Shown here piece by piece: positions 1 to 9,469 of a stretch of 64,000 nt of DNA. A program made the position numbers and the translations under genes. This DNA comes from Falsigemmobacter intermedius. Lineage in GTDB: Bacteria; Pseudomonadota; Alphaproteobacteria; Rhodobacterales; Rhodobacteraceae. Location of the stretch: contig NZ_SBLC01000004.1 in NCBI RefSeq assembly GCF_004054105.1, positions 138,873 to 202,872 of the forward strand. Direction: 5' to 3'. Under the pieces are notes generated by a model. The model worked only from the letters and a program-made list of their open reading frames with translations. It ran no database searches and was not told the origin of the DNA. How positions within the stretch are numbered: the stretch's first letter is position 1; the number at the start of each line of letters is the position of its first letter.

Positions 1-1
1 C

Positions 2-43
2 CGCGTGCAGGCCGGGACTGTCTTTAACGGCAAAGGAAACTGA
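2..43 (+). CDS. ccoG: C-terminal end of CcoG/FixG (partial)
   Basis: The window opens inside a reading frame whose last 13 codons (ending VFNGKGN) stop with TGA three bases before the next gene. The short tail and its position directly ahead of the FixH gene fit CcoG (RdxB/FixG), the membrane polyferredoxin that helps mature the cbb3 oxidase copper centre and normally opens the ccoGHIS operon. The call rests on gene order; only the tail is visible. Confidence 0.6.
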   Translation, partial: RVQAGTVFNGKGN

Positions 44-46
44 CCC

Positions 47-505
47 ATGACGCGCAAGCTGACCGGCCGCCATGTTTTTCTGATCCTGCTGGCATTCTTT
101 GGCACCATCACGGCGGTCAACGTCTTTATGGCCTCGATGGCGATCAGCACCTTTCCGGGGCTGGAAGGGAAGAACACCTATAACGCCTCGCGCAGCTTCG
201 ACAGTGATCGTCGCGCGCAGGTGGCTCTGGGCTGGCAGGTCGAGGATGCATACCGCGACGGCTATCTGATCCTCACGATCAAAGATGCCGAAGGTCAGCC
301 TGCGAAGGTGAAAGACATCAGCGTTCTGGTGGGCCGCGCCACTATTGCAGAGTTCGATCAGCGCCCGGTCTTCATCCGGGAGGGGGCTGATTTCATCGCG
401 CCTGTTGCGCTGGATTATGGTAAATGGATCCTGCGCATCGAGGCTCTGGCAGAGGATGGCACGGCGTTCCGTCAGTCCCGCAACCTCTCTGTGCCGAGGG
501 GGTGA
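47..505 (+). CDS. ccoH: FixH/CcoH family cbb3 oxidase assembly protein
   Basis: 152-residue protein with one N-terminal membrane segment (about residues 8-30) followed by a periplasmic FixH-type domain. FixH/CcoH is a single-span protein that stays with the cbb3-type cytochrome c oxidase during assembly and is needed for a stable complex. The ATG follows the ccoG stop by three bases, and the next gene, the P-type ATPase ccoI, starts three bases after this stop, so the genes are one operon. Family assignment rests on topology, length and position between CcoG and CcoI. Confidence 0.88.
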   Translation: MTRKLTGRHVFLILLAFFGTITAVNVFMASMAISTFPGLEGKNTYNASRSFDSDRRAQVALGWQVEDAYRDGYLILTIKDAEGQPAKVKDISVLVGRATIAEFDQRPVFIREGADFIAPVALDYGKWILRIEALAEDGTAFRQSRNLSVPRG

Positions 506-508
506 TCC

Positions 509-2710
509 ATGTCGCTTGCCGCTGATCCCGAAGGTCCGATCCCGCTGTCTGCCTGTCCGGCCTGCATCGCAGCGCCTGCCGCCGAAGATCTGGCGCGGCG
601 GGCGCAGCCTCAGTCGGCGCGGCTGACGCTCTCGATCCCTGAGGCGCATTGCGCTGCCTGTATCTCAACCGTCGAGAAGGGGCTGGAGAAGCTTGAGGGC
701 GTGAAATCGGCGCGGGTGAACCTGACGCTGAAGCGGGTCTTTGTTGAGGCGGACGGCAGCCTTGAGGCTGCGGATCTGATCGCCCCGCTGAAGGCTCTGG
801 GCTATGAGGCGCATGAGCTGGACCCCGGTCTGCTCAGCACCACCGAGAATGACCGCAAAAGCCGTGAGCTGATCATGCGGATCGGCATCTCGGGCTTCTC
901 GATGATGAACGTTAACCTGTTGTCGGTGGCGGTCTGGGTCGGCGCGACGGATGCCACGCGCGATATGTTTCACACCATCGCAGGGCTGATCGCCATTCCG
1001 ACGGTGATTTTCTGCGCGCAGCCCTTCTTCAAATCGGCCTGGGACGGGCTGAAGGCGGGCCGGGTGGTGATGGATTTTCCCATCGCTCTGGCCATGGTGC
1101 TGGGCTGTGCGATCTCGATCTTTGAGACGCTGAATTCCGGCCCGCATGCCTATTTCGACGGCATTGTCATGCTGACCTTTTTCCTGCTGATCGGGCGCTG
1201 GCTCGATCACCGCACCCGCGCCATGGCGCGCTCGGCGGCGCAGGAACTGGCGGCGCTTGAGGTGCCGCGTGCCATCCGTCTTCGGGACGGCACCGAAGAG
1301 ACGGTGGGTATTGCCGAACTGGCCAAAGGCGATCTGGTGCTGGTGCGCCCCGGTGGCCGGATGCCGGTGGACGGAGAGGTGGTCTCGGGCACCTCAGAGC
1401 TTGACCGCTCGCTTCTGACCGGCGAAGTGCTGCCGGTTTTTGCGGCCCCCGGCCAGGTGGTCAGCGCGGGCGAGGTGAACCTGACCGGGCCGCTGACGGT
1501 GCGGGTTGAGGCCGCCGGCCGTGACAGTTCGCTCTCGCGCATGGCGGAACTGGTCGCCGTGGCTGAGACGGCGAAGACCCGCTACACTGGCCTCGCAGAT
1601 GCAGCCGCGCGGCTTTACGCGCCGGTGGTTCATGCCCTGGCCTTTGGCGCTTTCGCGGTCTGGCTCTGGATTTCCGGCGGTGATCTGCGGCTGGCGATCA
1701 ATATCGCGGCAGGCACGCTGATCATCACCTGCCCCTGCGCGCTTGGTCTGGCGGTGCCTGCGGTGCTGACGGCGGCCTCGGGGCGGCTGTTTAAGCTGGG
1801 TCTTCTGATCAAATCCGGCACCGCGTTGGAGCGGATGGCCGAAGTTGACACCGTGCTGTTTGACAAAACCGGCACCCTGACCATGGGCCGTCCTGAGCCG
1901 TTGAATTTCGCCGATCACAGCGCAGAAGTGCTGTCGGTGGCGGCCGCGCTGGCCGGGGCCTCGTCGCATCCGCTGGCGCAGTCGCTGACGGCGCGCGCTG
2001 CTGAAGCCGCTGTCTCGCCCGCCGCGATCCGCGATCTGCGCGAAGTGCCGGGCTTTGGTATTGAGGGGACCCTTGAGGGTCGCCGGGTGCGCCTTGGGCG
2101 TGCGGCCTGGGTTGGCGCGGCGGAGCGGGCTGAGACCGCGACCTATCTGATGCTGGCCGATGGCTCGACCCATGCCTTCACCTTCACCGATGCGCTTCGG
2201 CCTGGTGCGGAGGAACTGATCTCAACACTGAAATCACGCGGGCTGGCCGTGAAGCTGATCTCGGGCGATACGCCTGCGGCGGTGGCCCTGCTCGCAGAGC
2301 GCCTCGGCATTGAGGACTGGGCCGCAGAGGCCCGTCCTGAAGATAAAGCCGCCGAGGTGGAGCGTCTGCGCGGGGCGGGTCGTCACGTGCTGATGGTGGG
2401 GGACGGGCTGAATGATACGGCAGCGCTGGCTGCGGCCCATGCCTCAATCTCGCCCTCCACGGCTTTGGATGCGGCGCGGGTGGCCTCTGACATCGTGTTG
2501 CTCAGCCGGGATCTGACGCCGGTGGCCGAAGTGCTGCGCCTCTCAAAGGTGGCGACGCGACGGATGCAGGAAAACTTCCTGATTTCCGGGGCTTACAACG
2601 TTGTGGCGGTTCCCGTGGCCCTTTTGGGCTATGCCAGCCCGCTCTGGGCGGCGGTGGCCATGTCGCTCTCCTCGATCACCGTGGCCCTGAACGCCCTGCG
2701 TACGAGGTGA
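509..2710 (+). CDS. ccoI: CcoI copper-translocating P-type ATPase for cbb3 oxidase
   Basis: 733-residue P1B-type ATPase that exports copper for insertion into the binuclear centre of cbb3 oxidase. It has an N-terminal heavy-metal-associated domain with AHCAAC (Cys48, Cys51), an earlier CPAC at Cys16/Cys19, the TGE motif at about 304-306, the intramembrane CPC metal site (408-410), the phosphorylation motif DKTGT (452-456), an HP dipeptide and GDGLND near the C-terminus. Length and motif order are those of CcoI/FixI. These ATPases are slow exporters dedicated to the oxidase rather than to copper resistance; that role is inferred from the cco context. Confidence 0.95.
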   Translation: MSLAADPEGPIPLSACPACIAAPAAEDLARRAQPQSARLTLSIPEAHCAACISTVEKGLEKLEGVKSARVNLTLKRVFVEADGSLEAADLIAPLKALGYEAHELDPGLLSTTENDRKSRELIMRIGISGFSMMNVNLLSVAVWVGATDATRDMFHTIAGLIAIPTVIFCAQPFFKSAWDGLKAGRVVMDFPIALAMVLGCAISIFETLNSGPHAYFDGIVMLTFFLLIGRWLDHRTRAMARSAAQELAALEVPRAIRLRDGTEETVGIAELAKGDLVLVRPGGRMPVDGEVVSGTSELDRSLLTGEVLPVFAAPGQVVSAGEVNLTGPLTVRVEAAGRDSSLSRMAELVAVAETAKTRYTGLADAAARLYAPVVHALAFGAFAVWLWISGGDLRLAINIAAGTLIITCPCALGLAVPAVLTAASGRLFKLGLLIKSGTALERMAEVDTVLFDKTGTLTMGRPEPLNFADHSAEVLSVAAALAGASSHPLAQSLTARAAEAAVSPAAIRDLREVPGFGIEGTLEGRRVRLGRAAWVGAAERAETATYLMLADGSTHAFTFTDALRPGAEELISTLKSRGLAVKLISGDTPAAVALLAERLGIEDWAAEARPEDKAAEVERLRGAGRHVLMVGDGLNDTAALAAAHASISPSTALDAARVASDIVLLSRDLTPVAEVLRLSKVATRRMQENFLISGAYNVVAVPVALLGYASPLWAAVAMSLSSITVALNALRTR

Positions 2711-2714
2711 GGAT

Positions 2715-2873
2715 ATGGAAGTTCTGACGATCCTGATACCGGTCTCGCTCTTTATGGGGGGCATGGGTCTCGTGGCCTTCCTGTGGTCGATGAAGAACCG
2801 CCAGTACGATGACCCGAAGGGGGATGCGAACCGCATCCTTTCGCCGGACTGGGACGACCGCCCCAAGCCCTGA
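2715..2873 (+). CDS. ccoS: CcoS cbb3 oxidase maturation protein
   Basis: 52-residue protein: one membrane helix (about residues 4-24), then a charged tail beginning KNRQYDDPKGDANRIL, a typical CcoS pattern. CcoS is required for cofactor insertion into cbb3 oxidase. The gene starts four bases after the ccoI stop (ATG 2715, preceded by GAGG of the ccoI end) and is the last gene of the ccoGHIS operon, followed by a hairpin terminator. Confidence 0.93.
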   Translation: MEVLTILIPVSLFMGGMGLVAFLWSMKNRQYDDPKGDANRILSPDWDDRPKP

Positions 2874-2902
2874 CAGGCCGGGCGAGAGGCCCTGATCACA
2901 TC

Positions 2903-2935
2903 TCCCGCCGGCCCGAGAGGGGGCGGCGGGGTTTT
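2903..2935 (+). terminator. Rho-independent terminator after ccoS
   Basis: A G+C-rich hairpin (CCCGCCG arm pairing with CGGCGGG) is followed by five T residues at 2932-2936, about 30 bases after the ccoS stop. It fits an intrinsic terminator for ccoGHIS. Confidence 0.8.
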
Positions 2936-3058
2936 TGAAATTCTGACAGACTTCTGATCGTGAGCGCCATGCGTGTTGCCCCATTTGCAGACCTGCCGCT
3001 GTCCTGCGCCCCGGCTTTCGCCGCGGCGCAGGCTGGCGTTCCGGGCCGGGGAGCCGCT

Positions 3059-3910
3059 TCAGCGCGCCATCAGAACCGGGACGGGGGCCGCCTCCAGCAT
3101 CTCGCGGGTGGCACCGCCCAGGATGGCCTCGCGGAACCGCGAGTGACCGTAAGCGCCCATGACCAGCAGATCAGCCTCGCGGTCGCGCAGGTGGCGGATC
3201 AGCACATCAGAGACGCGCGGCAGGGTGCGCGCCAGCACCGAGATTTCGGCCTTCACGCCGTGACGCGAGAGCCACTGTGCCAGCGCCCCGCCGGGGTCCG
3301 AGCGTTCAGGGCCGTGATCCTCGGGGTCGATGATTGCGATGTCGACGGCCTTTGCGCGCACCAGCACCGGCAAAGCCGCCCGGATCGCCGCGAGCGCTTC
3401 GGGCGAGCGGTTCCAGGCCACGACGATGCGGCCCGGATCTTCGCTGATCCCGCCCGATTCGGGGAGAATCAGCACCGGCACCGAGGCGTCAAAGAGCGCA
3501 GCTTCCACAACGGCCACATCCACGGCGCTGCGCCCGGCCCCATAGGGACGGCTGAGCACGACCAGATCGCTGAAACGCGCGCGCTGCGAGATCACGCTGC
3601 CGAGCGTGGCCTGCTGGCTGAGCGCGGTATCGACGCTCCAGCGAATCTCCTCGCGGGCCAGCCGGTTTCTGAGGCGCTTTTCCTCGTCCCGGGCGGCCTC
3701 GAGGGCGCGGTCGGGCGCGTCCTGCAGCACGGCGATGCCGGTGTCGTTGTAGAAAAAGCCATAGGGCGTGTCGTCGATCCCGATGCAGAGCGCTTCAAGA
3801 TGGGCGTTGCTTTGGCGCGCAAGACCGATCGCGGCGTCAAGCGCGCTCAGATCGGGCGCAGGGCGGGCGGCATGGGCGGTAACCACCGTCAGCAGAGTTT
3901 TCCAGGGCAT
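3059..3910 (-). CDS. Universal stress protein, tandem UspA domains
   Basis: 283 residues from the ATG at 3910, beginning MPWKTLLTVV; a GAAAGGTCAGGA stretch just upstream is a plausible ribosome site, so I prefer this to an upstream TTG. Two UspA-type Rossmann domains in tandem (about 1-145 and 155-283). The second carries the nucleotide-binding signature GAYGHSRFREAILGGATR near the C-terminus, so it should bind ATP. The gene diverges from ccoN across an intergenic region with two FNR boxes, which suggests induction at low oxygen; FNR-controlled usp genes next to cco genes are known in Paracoccus and Rhodobacter relatives. Confidence 0.88.
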   Translation of the reverse strand: MPWKTLLTVVTAHAARPAPDLSALDAAIGLARQSNAHLEALCIGIDDTPYGFFYNDTGIAVLQDAPDRALEAARDEEKRLRNRLAREEIRWSVDTALSQQATLGSVISQRARFSDLVVLSRPYGAGRSAVDVAVVEAALFDASVPVLILPESGGISEDPGRIVVAWNRSPEALAAIRAALPVLVRAKAVDIAIIDPEDHGPERSDPGGALAQWLSRHGVKAEISVLARTLPRVSDVLIRHLRDREADLLVMGAYGHSRFREAILGGATREMLEAAPVPVLMAR

Positions 3911-3991
3911 GGTCCTGACCTTTCTCAAAGACGTCCCGGTCCTCGGACCCGGGATCAGGTGTCACATTGCACACCGCCAAGCTTTCACGCT

Positions 3992-4005
3992 TTGACGAAG
4001 ATCAA
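3992..4005 (-). promoter_or_regulatory. FNR/FnrL box, usp-proximal
   Basis: TTGAC-GAAG-ATCAA, one base from the FNR consensus TTGAT-N4-ATCAA. It lies about 82 bases before the usp start on the minus strand and is the nearer of two boxes to usp. Inferred to activate usp at low oxygen. Confidence 0.8.
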
Positions 4006-4019
4006 AGGTGATCAGAGTT

Positions 4020-4061
4020 TCCCGCTTCTCTGTGGCGCAGCCGCGCCGGTGAAAAGCGGGA
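4020..4061. repeat. Two-part inverted repeat between the two FNR boxes
   Basis: Outer arms TCCCGCTT (4020-4027) and AAGCGGGA (4054-4061) are perfectly complementary. Inside them, GGCGC (4034-4038) pairs with GCGCC (4043-4047). The structure fills the 58 bases between the FNR boxes. Function unknown; it could act at the DNA level or end stray transcripts. Confidence 0.5.
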
Positions 4062-4063
4062 GC

Positions 4064-4077
4064 TTGACCTGGATCAA
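4064..4077 (+). promoter_or_regulatory. FNR/FnrL box, ccoN-proximal
   Basis: TTGAC-CTGG-ATCAA matches the FNR consensus at every position but one. It is centred about 100 bases before the ccoN ATG, as expected for oxygen-dependent activation of ccoNOQP. Confidence 0.87.
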
Positions 4078-4170
4078 TGCAGACCAGGGCGCTTCTGCGC
4101 CAGGGAGTTCAGGTCGGATAACGTCTGTCGCGACGGCTGTGTCGCGCCGGATCAGACAAAGGGACGCATA

Positions 4171-5778
4171 ATGTGGGATTACGTTAAACTGGTCGCGTTC
4201 GGCGTGATCGCGGTGCTCGCCGCGATTGCAGCCAATTATGCGCGCGACGAGGCTTATCTGGTCAACGCGCTCACCGTCATGATTGCAGCCGCAGTGGTCT
4301 TTATCTGGCTCCTGCGCAACATGGGTGAGCCGAAAGAGCCGGTGAATGAAAATGAATACGCGGACGGCGTCGTCCGCGCAGGTGTGATCGCGACGGCCTT
4401 CTGGGGTGTTGTCGGTTTCGCCGTCGGGGTTCTGGTTGCCTCGCAGCTGGCTTTCCCGAGCCTCAACTTTGAATGGGCGCATGGCTATCTGAACTTCGGC
4501 CGCATCCGCCCGATCCACACCTCGGCGGTGATCTTTGCCTTCTGCGGCAACGCGCTGATGGCTTCGGGCTTCTATGTGGTTCAGCGCACCTGCGCCACGC
4601 GCCTCTGGGGCGGCAACCTGGGCTGGTGGGTGTTCTGGGGCTGGCAGCTGATCATCGTGCTGACTGTGCAGTCCTATATCTTCGGCGGCTCGCAGGGCAA
4701 AGAATACGCCGAGATGCCCTGGCATGTTGACCTGCTGATCCTGGTCGTCTGGCTGGGTCTGCTGGCGGGTTATGCCGGCACCGTGATGAAGCGCAAAGAG
4801 CCCCACATCTATGTGGCCAACTGGTTCTACCTCGCCTTCATCATCACCATCGCGATGCTGCATGTTGTGAACAACATGGCGCTGCCGGTCTCGATCTTCG
4901 GCTCGGATTCGGTTCAGGCCTATGCCGGTGTTCAGGACGCGATGATCCAGTGGTGGTATGGCCACAACGCCGTGGGCTTCCTGCTGACCGCAGGCTTCCT
5001 CGGCATGATGTATTACTTCGTTCCCAAACAGGCTGAGCGTCCGGTTTATTCCTATAAACTGTCGATCATCCACTTCTGGGCGCTGATCTTCCTCTACATC
5101 TGGGCCGGTCCGCACCACCTGCATTACACTGCCCTGCCGGAATGGGCGACGACGCTGGGTATGATTTTCTCGATCATGCTCTGGATGCCGTCCTGGGGTG
5201 GCATGATCAACGGTCTGATGACGCTTTCGGGCGCATGGGACAAGCTGCGCACCGACCCGGTGCTGCGCATGATGGTGATCGCAATCGGTTTCTACGGCAT
5301 GTCGACCTTTGAAGGTCCGGTGATGTCGATCAAAACCGTGAACTCGCTGTCGCACTACACCGACTGGACCATTGGTCACGTTCACTCCGGCGCGCTTGGC
5401 TGGAACGGCATGATCACCTTTGGTGCGCTTTACTTCCTCGTGCCGCGTCTGTGGAACCGTGAAGGCCTTTACTCGGTCCGACTGGTCTCCTGGCACTTCT
5501 GGCTCGCCACTCTGGGCATCGTGCTTTACGCCGCCTCGATGTGGGTTGCCGGGATCATGGAAGGTCTGATGTGGCGCGAAGTGGATGCCAACGGCTTCCT
5601 CGTCAACGCTTTCGCTGACACCGTGTCGCCGAAACATCCGATGTATGTTGTCCGCTCCCTGGGCGGCCTGATGTTCCTCGCTGGGGGTATCATCATGTGC
5701 TACAACCTGTGGATGACGGTCCGCGCACAACCTGCGAAGGCCCCGGTCAACGCAAACAACTTCCTGCCTGCGGAATGA
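4171..5778 (+). CDS. ccoN: cbb3-type cytochrome c oxidase subunit I (CcoN)
   Basis: 535-residue polytopic haem-copper oxidase subunit carrying low-spin haem b, high-spin haem b3 and CuB, the site of oxygen reduction in the inner membrane. Visible ligand regions include the first conserved His in [10 protein letters not shown], the CuB His in YGHNAVGF, the His pair in GPHHLHYT, and the haem ligands in [14 protein letters not shown]. It has an N-terminal extension with two extra membrane spans before the core, as in alphaproteobacterial CcoN. First gene of ccoNOQP; ccoO follows after 15 bases. Controlled by the FNR box upstream. Confidence 0.98.
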   Translation: MWDYVKLVAFGVIAVLAAIAANYARDEAYLVNALTVMIAAAVVFIWLLRNMGEPKEPVNENEYADGVVRAGVIATAFWGVVGFAVGVLVASQLAFPSLNFEWAHGYLNFGRIRPIHTSAVIFAFCGNALMASGFYVVQRTCATRLWGGNLGWWVFWGWQLIIVLTVQSYIFGGSQGKEYAEMPWHVDLLILVVWLGLLAGYAGTVMKRKEPHIYVANWFYLAFIITIAMLHVVNNMALPVSIFGSDSVQAYAGVQDAMIQWWYGHNAVGFLLTAGFLGMMYYFVPKQAERPVYSYKLSIIHFWALIFLYIWAGPHHLHYTALPEWATTLGMIFSIMLWMPSWGGMINGLMTLSGAWDKLRTDPVLRMMVIAIGFYGMSTFEGPVMSIKTVNSLSHYTDWTIGHVHSGALGWNGMITFGALYFLVPRLWNREGLYSVRLVSWHFWLATLGIVLYAASMWVAGIMEGLMWREVDANGFLVNAFADTVSPKHPMYVVRSLGGLMFLAGGIIMCYNLWMTVRAQPAKAPVNANNFLPAE

Positions 5779-5793
5779 TCGGAGCGCAAACTC

Positions 5794-6537
5794 ATGGGCA
5801 TTCTTGATAAACACAAAAAGATCGAAACTCACGCCACCCTGCTGATGGTGCTGAGCTTCATCGTCGTCACCATCGGCGGTCTGGTTCAGATCGTGCCGCT
5901 GTTCTACATCGAAAACACCATCGAGAAGGTGGAGGGCGTGCGTCCCTACACCCCGCTCGAGCTGACCGGCAAACGGATCTATGAACGTGAAGGCTGCTAT
6001 GCCTGCCACAGCCAGATGATCCGCCCGATGCGTGATGAGGTCGAGCGTTACGGCCACTACTCGCTGGCCGCGGAAAGCATGTACGACCGTCCGTTCCAGT
6101 GGGGCTCCAAGCGCACCGGTCCGGATCTGGCGCGTGTAGGTGGCCGCTATTCGGACGAATGGCACCAGGACCACTTCCGCAACCCGCCGGCGGTTGTTCC
6201 GGAATCGATCATGCCGAAATACGGCTTCCTGTTTGAGCGTGAAATCGACGGCAAATATGTTGCTGATTTCCTCTCGACCAGCGCGACCTTCGGTGTGCCT
6301 TACACCACCGCGATGATCGAAAACGCGACCGCCGACTTCCGCGCTCAGGTTGATCCTGAGGGGGACGCAGAGGGTCTGGAAGAGCGTTACGGCAAAGCCG
6401 CCTTCGGCACGCCGGTCAATGTGCGCAACTTCGACGGTCAGGACAAACTGACCGAGGCTGATGCGCTGATCGCCTATATGCAGGTTCTGGGGACGATGGT
6501 TGATTTCTCGACCTTCCAGCCTGACCTGAGCCGCTGA
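5794..6537 (+). CDS. ccoO: cbb3 oxidase mono-haem cytochrome c subunit (CcoO)
   Basis: 247 residues: one N-terminal membrane anchor (about 13-36) and a periplasmic cytochrome c domain with one haem-binding motif CYACH (68-72). CcoO passes electrons from CcoP to the haem b/b3 centre of CcoN. Length is slightly above that of the shorter CcoO proteins, with an acidic segment near residues 185-195. It sits between ccoN and ccoQ with short gaps. Confidence 0.97.
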   Translation: MGILDKHKKIETHATLLMVLSFIVVTIGGLVQIVPLFYIENTIEKVEGVRPYTPLELTGKRIYEREGCYACHSQMIRPMRDEVERYGHYSLAAESMYDRPFQWGSKRTGPDLARVGGRYSDEWHQDHFRNPPAVVPESIMPKYGFLFEREIDGKYVADFLSTSATFGVPYTTAMIENATADFRAQVDPEGDAEGLEERYGKAAFGTPVNVRNFDGQDKLTEADALIAYMQVLGTMVDFSTFQPDLSR

Positions 6538-6548
6538 CGGAGGCTGTG

Positions 6549-6743
6549 ATGGAAACCTATGCGTTTCTGCGCAACTTCGCAGACAGCTGGCACCTGCTGT
6601 TTATGACGCTGTTCTTCATCGGCGTCTTTGTCTGGGTCCTGCGCCCGGGCAGCCGCAGCGTGCATGACGATGCCGCGCAGTCGATCTTCCGTAACGATGA
6701 CACCCCGGGCAGCCTGCATGTCCGGCCCGCAAAGGAGGCGTGA
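6549..6743 (+). CDS. ccoQ: cbb3 oxidase small subunit CcoQ
   Basis: 64 residues from the ATG at 6549. A GGAGG at 6539-6543 gives normal spacing to this ATG; a GTG three bases earlier is less likely. One membrane helix (about 10-31) and a short polar tail. CcoQ (FixQ) stabilises the CcoP interaction and, in Rhodobacter, helps protect the oxidase from oxygen. It is followed directly by ccoP, whose AAAGGAGG ribosome site lies inside the ccoQ end. Confidence 0.93.
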   Translation: METYAFLRNFADSWHLLFMTLFFIGVFVWVLRPGSRSVHDDAAQSIFRNDDTPGSLHVRPAKEA

Positions 6744-6746
6744 CAG

Positions 6747-7619
6747 ATGAGCGCCCATCACGACAAAGAGCACAAGCCCGGCGAAGTGCCGACCACGGGC
6801 CATTCCTGGGATGGCATCGAGGAACTCGACAACCCGATGCCGCGCTGGTGGCTCTGGACCTGGTATGCCTCGATTTTCTGGGCGGTGCTTTATTCGATCG
6901 CCTATCCGGCATGGCCGCTGATCAACGGGGCAACCCAGGGCATCCTCGGCTACAACCGCGTGGCAGAGCTGCAGTCGAATATCGACAAATTCACGGAGCT
7001 GAACGCGCCGGTGCGCGAAAAGCTGGTGAAGGCTGAACTCAATGAGATCAGCGACGATGCAGAGCTGCAGTCCTTTGCCAAGCAGTCGGGTGCCGCGGTC
7101 TTCAAGACCTGGTGCGCGCAGTGCCACGGCTCGGGCGCGGGCGGGAACCCGGGTGGTTATCCGAACCTGCTCGACGACGACTGGCTCTGGGGCGGTTCGG
7201 TTGAGGATATCCACCTGACCGTCACCCACGGCATCCGCAATACGCAGAGCGAAGAAGCCCGCTTCTCGATGATGCCTGCCTTTGGCGAAATGCTGGAGAA
7301 AGAAGACATCGACGGCGTCGTGCACTATGTCCGCCAGATCTCGGGGCAGGAGCATGATGCAGCCCTTGCTTCGGCAGGTGAGACGGTCTTTGCCGACAAC
7401 TGCTCGGGCTGCCATGCCGAAGACGGCACCGGTGACCGCAGCCAGGGTGCGCCGAACCTGACCGATGCGATCTGGCTCTATGGCGGTGACGTTGCTTCGC
7501 TGACCCATACCGTCACCTACGCCCGCGCAGGCGTGATGCCGGCCTGGAATGAGCGTCTGACGGAAGCCGACATCCGTTCGGTCGCGGTCTATATCCACAG
7601 CCTCGGCGGCGGCGAATAA
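6747..7619 (+). CDS. ccoP: cbb3 oxidase di-haem cytochrome c subunit (CcoP)
   Basis: 290 residues: cytoplasmic N-terminus with the usual LDNPMPRWW entry, one clear membrane segment (about 34-60), then two cytochrome c domains with CAQCH (123-127) and CSGCH (219-223). Candidate axial methionines lie in SMMPAFG and VMPAW. CcoP is the electron entry subunit that accepts from soluble or membrane cytochrome c. Last gene of ccoNOQP; a strong terminator follows. Confidence 0.97.
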   Translation: MSAHHDKEHKPGEVPTTGHSWDGIEELDNPMPRWWLWTWYASIFWAVLYSIAYPAWPLINGATQGILGYNRVAELQSNIDKFTELNAPVREKLVKAELNEISDDAELQSFAKQSGAAVFKTWCAQCHGSGAGGNPGGYPNLLDDDWLWGGSVEDIHLTVTHGIRNTQSEEARFSMMPAFGEMLEKEDIDGVVHYVRQISGQEHDAALASAGETVFADNCSGCHAEDGTGDRSQGAPNLTDAIWLYGGDVASLTHTVTYARAGVMPAWNERLTEADIRSVAVYIHSLGGGE

Positions 7620-7646
7620 CCACAGTCAAAGCGTCCCTTGACGGAA

Positions 7647-7678
7647 GGCCCGGCACTGAAAAGTGCCGGGCCCTTTTT
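7647..7678 (+). terminator. Terminator after ccoP
   Basis: GGCCCGGCACT, a GAAA loop and AGTGCCGGGCC form an 11-bp perfect stem, followed by C and five T residues. A near-ideal intrinsic terminator ending ccoNOQP and separating it from the restriction-modification genes. Confidence 0.95.
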
Positions 7679-7785
7679 GTTCCCGAAACGGCGTCTTGCC
7701 TCTTGTGCCCTGGGGCAGCTTTTGGCAAAATGTCAGAAATATTCCCCCCGACAGACGGCCCGCCACGGGCGAAGGAGCCCGCGCG

Positions 7786-9015
7786 ATGACCGAATTCGAG
7801 GACCTGCTGTTGAAAGCGGGCCTGTCCGTTCCCGATGCGGCAAAGCTTCTGGACTATTCGGAAGGGCATATCTACCGCTTCAAGAGTGGCAAAGAGCATC
7901 CGCGTGAAGGGGTGCTCGAGCTTTTGCGCATGAAGGTTGCGGCGCGCGCACCGGATGCGGGCGACTGCCCGGATTTCACCTTTATCGACCTCTTTGCCGG
8001 GATCGGCGGTCTGCGCCGGGCGATGGAATCGGCGGGCGGGCGCTGCGTTTTTACCTCGGAATGGGATAAATACGCCCAGCAGACCTATCTGGCGAATTAC
8101 CCCGACAACCGCCCCGTGGCGGGCGACATCCGGCAGGTTGAGGCGAAGGATATTCCGCCCCATGACGTTCTGGTGGCGGGCTTTCCCTGCCAGCCCTTCT
8201 CGATTGCGGGGGTGTCGAAAAAGAACGCCCTTGGCCGCGCGCATGGCTTTGAAGATGAGACCCAGGGCACGCTCTTTTTTGATGTGCTGCGCATCCTCAA
8301 ACATCACCGCCCGGCGGCCTTCATGCTGGAAAACGTCAAGAACCTGACCAGCCATGACAAGGGCCGCACCTTTGAGGTGATCCGGCGCAAGCTGACCGAG
8401 GATCTGGGCTATACGCTGCATTACCGCATCCTTGATGCCGGCCACTTCGTGCCGCAGCACCGGGAGCGCATCGTCCTTGTGGGTTTCCGCGACAAGGTGA
8501 AATTCACCTGGGATGATCTTTCCCTGCCGGCCTATGGCGGGCGGCGCATGAATGCGGTGCTGCATCCCGAAAACGGGACCGAGGCGCCGGAAGGCCATTT
8601 CACGCTCGGGCCGGATGCAGAGGTCAGTGAGAAATACACCCTGACCGACAAGCTCTGGGCCTATCTGCAAAGCTATGCCGCCAAGCATAAGGCCAAGGGC
8701 AATGGTTTCGGCTTTGGCCTTGTCAACGGGCAATCGATCGCCCGCACGCTTTCGGCGCGCTATTACAAGGACGGCTCTGAGATTTTGGTGGATCGCGGTC
8801 CGGGGCGGAACCCGCGCCGTCTGACCCCGCGGGAATGCGCCCGCCTGATGGGCTATGGCGACAATTTCCGTATCCCGGTCTCGGATACCCAGGCCTATAA
8901 GCAGTTTGGAAATTCGGTGGCCGTTCCGGTCTTTGCCGAAGTGGCCCGGATCATGCGGCCGCATATCCTTGAGATCATGGCAAAGCCTGCGCCCAAACGG
9001 AAGAAACGTGGCTGA
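7786..9015 (+). CDS. DNA (cytosine-5) methyltransferase, EcoRII/Dcm type
   Basis: 409 residues from the ATG at 7786, chosen because GAAGGAG lies eight bases ahead; an open frame continues further upstream into the ccoP terminator. Residues 1-55 form a small helix-turn-helix-like region as in Dcm/M.EcoRII. The C5-methyltransferase motifs follow in order: I (DLFAGIGG, about 68-75), IV (PCQ with catalytic Cys135), VI (ENVKN, 182-186), VIII (QHRERI, 224-229) and X (FGNSVAVPV). It should make 5-methylcytosine; the CCWGG target is inferred from the EcoRII-like nuclease two genes downstream. In M.EcoRII and M.SsoII the N-terminal domain also represses R-M genes. The stop overlaps the vsr GTG. Confidence 0.93.
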   Translation: MTEFEDLLLKAGLSVPDAAKLLDYSEGHIYRFKSGKEHPREGVLELLRMKVAARAPDAGDCPDFTFIDLFAGIGGLRRAMESAGGRCVFTSEWDKYAQQTYLANYPDNRPVAGDIRQVEAKDIPPHDVLVAGFPCQPFSIAGVSKKNALGRAHGFEDETQGTLFFDVLRILKHHRPAAFMLENVKNLTSHDKGRTFEVIRRKLTEDLGYTLHYRILDAGHFVPQHRERIVLVGFRDKVKFTWDDLSLPAYGGRRMNAVLHPENGTEAPEGHFTLGPDAEVSEKYTLTDKLWAYLQSYAAKHKAKGNGFGFGLVNGQSIARTLSARYYKDGSEILVDRGPGRNPRRLTPRECARLMGYGDNFRIPVSDTQAYKQFGNSVAVPVFAEVARIMRPHILEIMAKPAPKRKKRG

Positions 9016-9469
9016 CGTTCATGACGCCCCGACCAGATCGCGCAATATGGCGGCGATCCGGGGCGCGGATACCGGCCCGGAACTGCGGATCCGCCGCGCG
9101 CTTCATGCGCGCGGTTTTCGCTATCGGCTGCATGTGAAGACGCTTCCGGGAAAGCCGGATCTGGTTTTTCCGGGTCTGGGGGCGGTGGTCTTTATTAACG
9201 GCTGTTTCTGGCATGGCCATGACTGCGCGCTTTTCAAATGGCCAAAGTCACGCGAGGACTTCTGGCGCGCGAAGATCAGCGGCAATATCGCGCGGGATGC
9301 CGCACAATTCACTGAGTTGCGTGCGCGGGGCTGGCGGGTTGCGCGGGTCTGGGACTGCGCTTTGCGCGGGCGTGAAAAGCGCCCCTTCGATGAGGTGATT
9401 TCGCAGCTCAGCCTTTGGCTGCGCAGCGACAGGCCTGAGACGGATCTGACGGGCAGGGGGGCGGAATGA
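9008..9469 (+). CDS. vsr: Very short patch repair endonuclease (Vsr)
   Basis: 153 residues from a GTG at 9008 that overlaps the methyltransferase stop by eight bases. Typical Vsr features: [16 protein letters not shown] near the N-terminus, catalytic-site Asp in GKPDLVF, the zinc-site stretch [11 protein letters not shown], and a C-terminal part with RVWDCAL. Vsr nicks DNA 5' of the T in T:G mismatches that arise when 5-methylcytosine deaminates at the methyltransferase site, so it protects the genome from the mutagenic effect of the preceding enzyme. Length is normal. Confidence 0.93.
   Translation: MADVHDAPTRSRNMAAIRGADTGPELRIRRALHARGFRYRLHVKTLPGKPDLVFPGLGAVVFINGCFWHGHDCALFKWPKSREDFWRAKISGNIARDAAQFTELRARGWRVARVWDCALRGREKRPFDEVISQLSLWLRSDRPETDLTGRGAE

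Noticed and set aside
2960-4171. Plus-strand frame of 403 codons opposite usp and through the FNR boxes
   Set aside because: Antisense to a clear UspA gene and runs through the regulatory region; no family resemblance.
4012-6174. Long minus-strand open frame (720 codons) opposite ccoN and ccoO
   Set aside because: It mirrors the codon-position bias of the strongly supported cco genes, has no recognisable domain and is rich in His/Gln/Arg as expected of an antisense frame in high-G+C DNA.
7513-8964. Minus-strand frame of 483 codons opposite ccoP and the methyltransferase
   Set aside because: Spans two unrelated genes and the ccoP terminator; composition is that of an antisense shadow.
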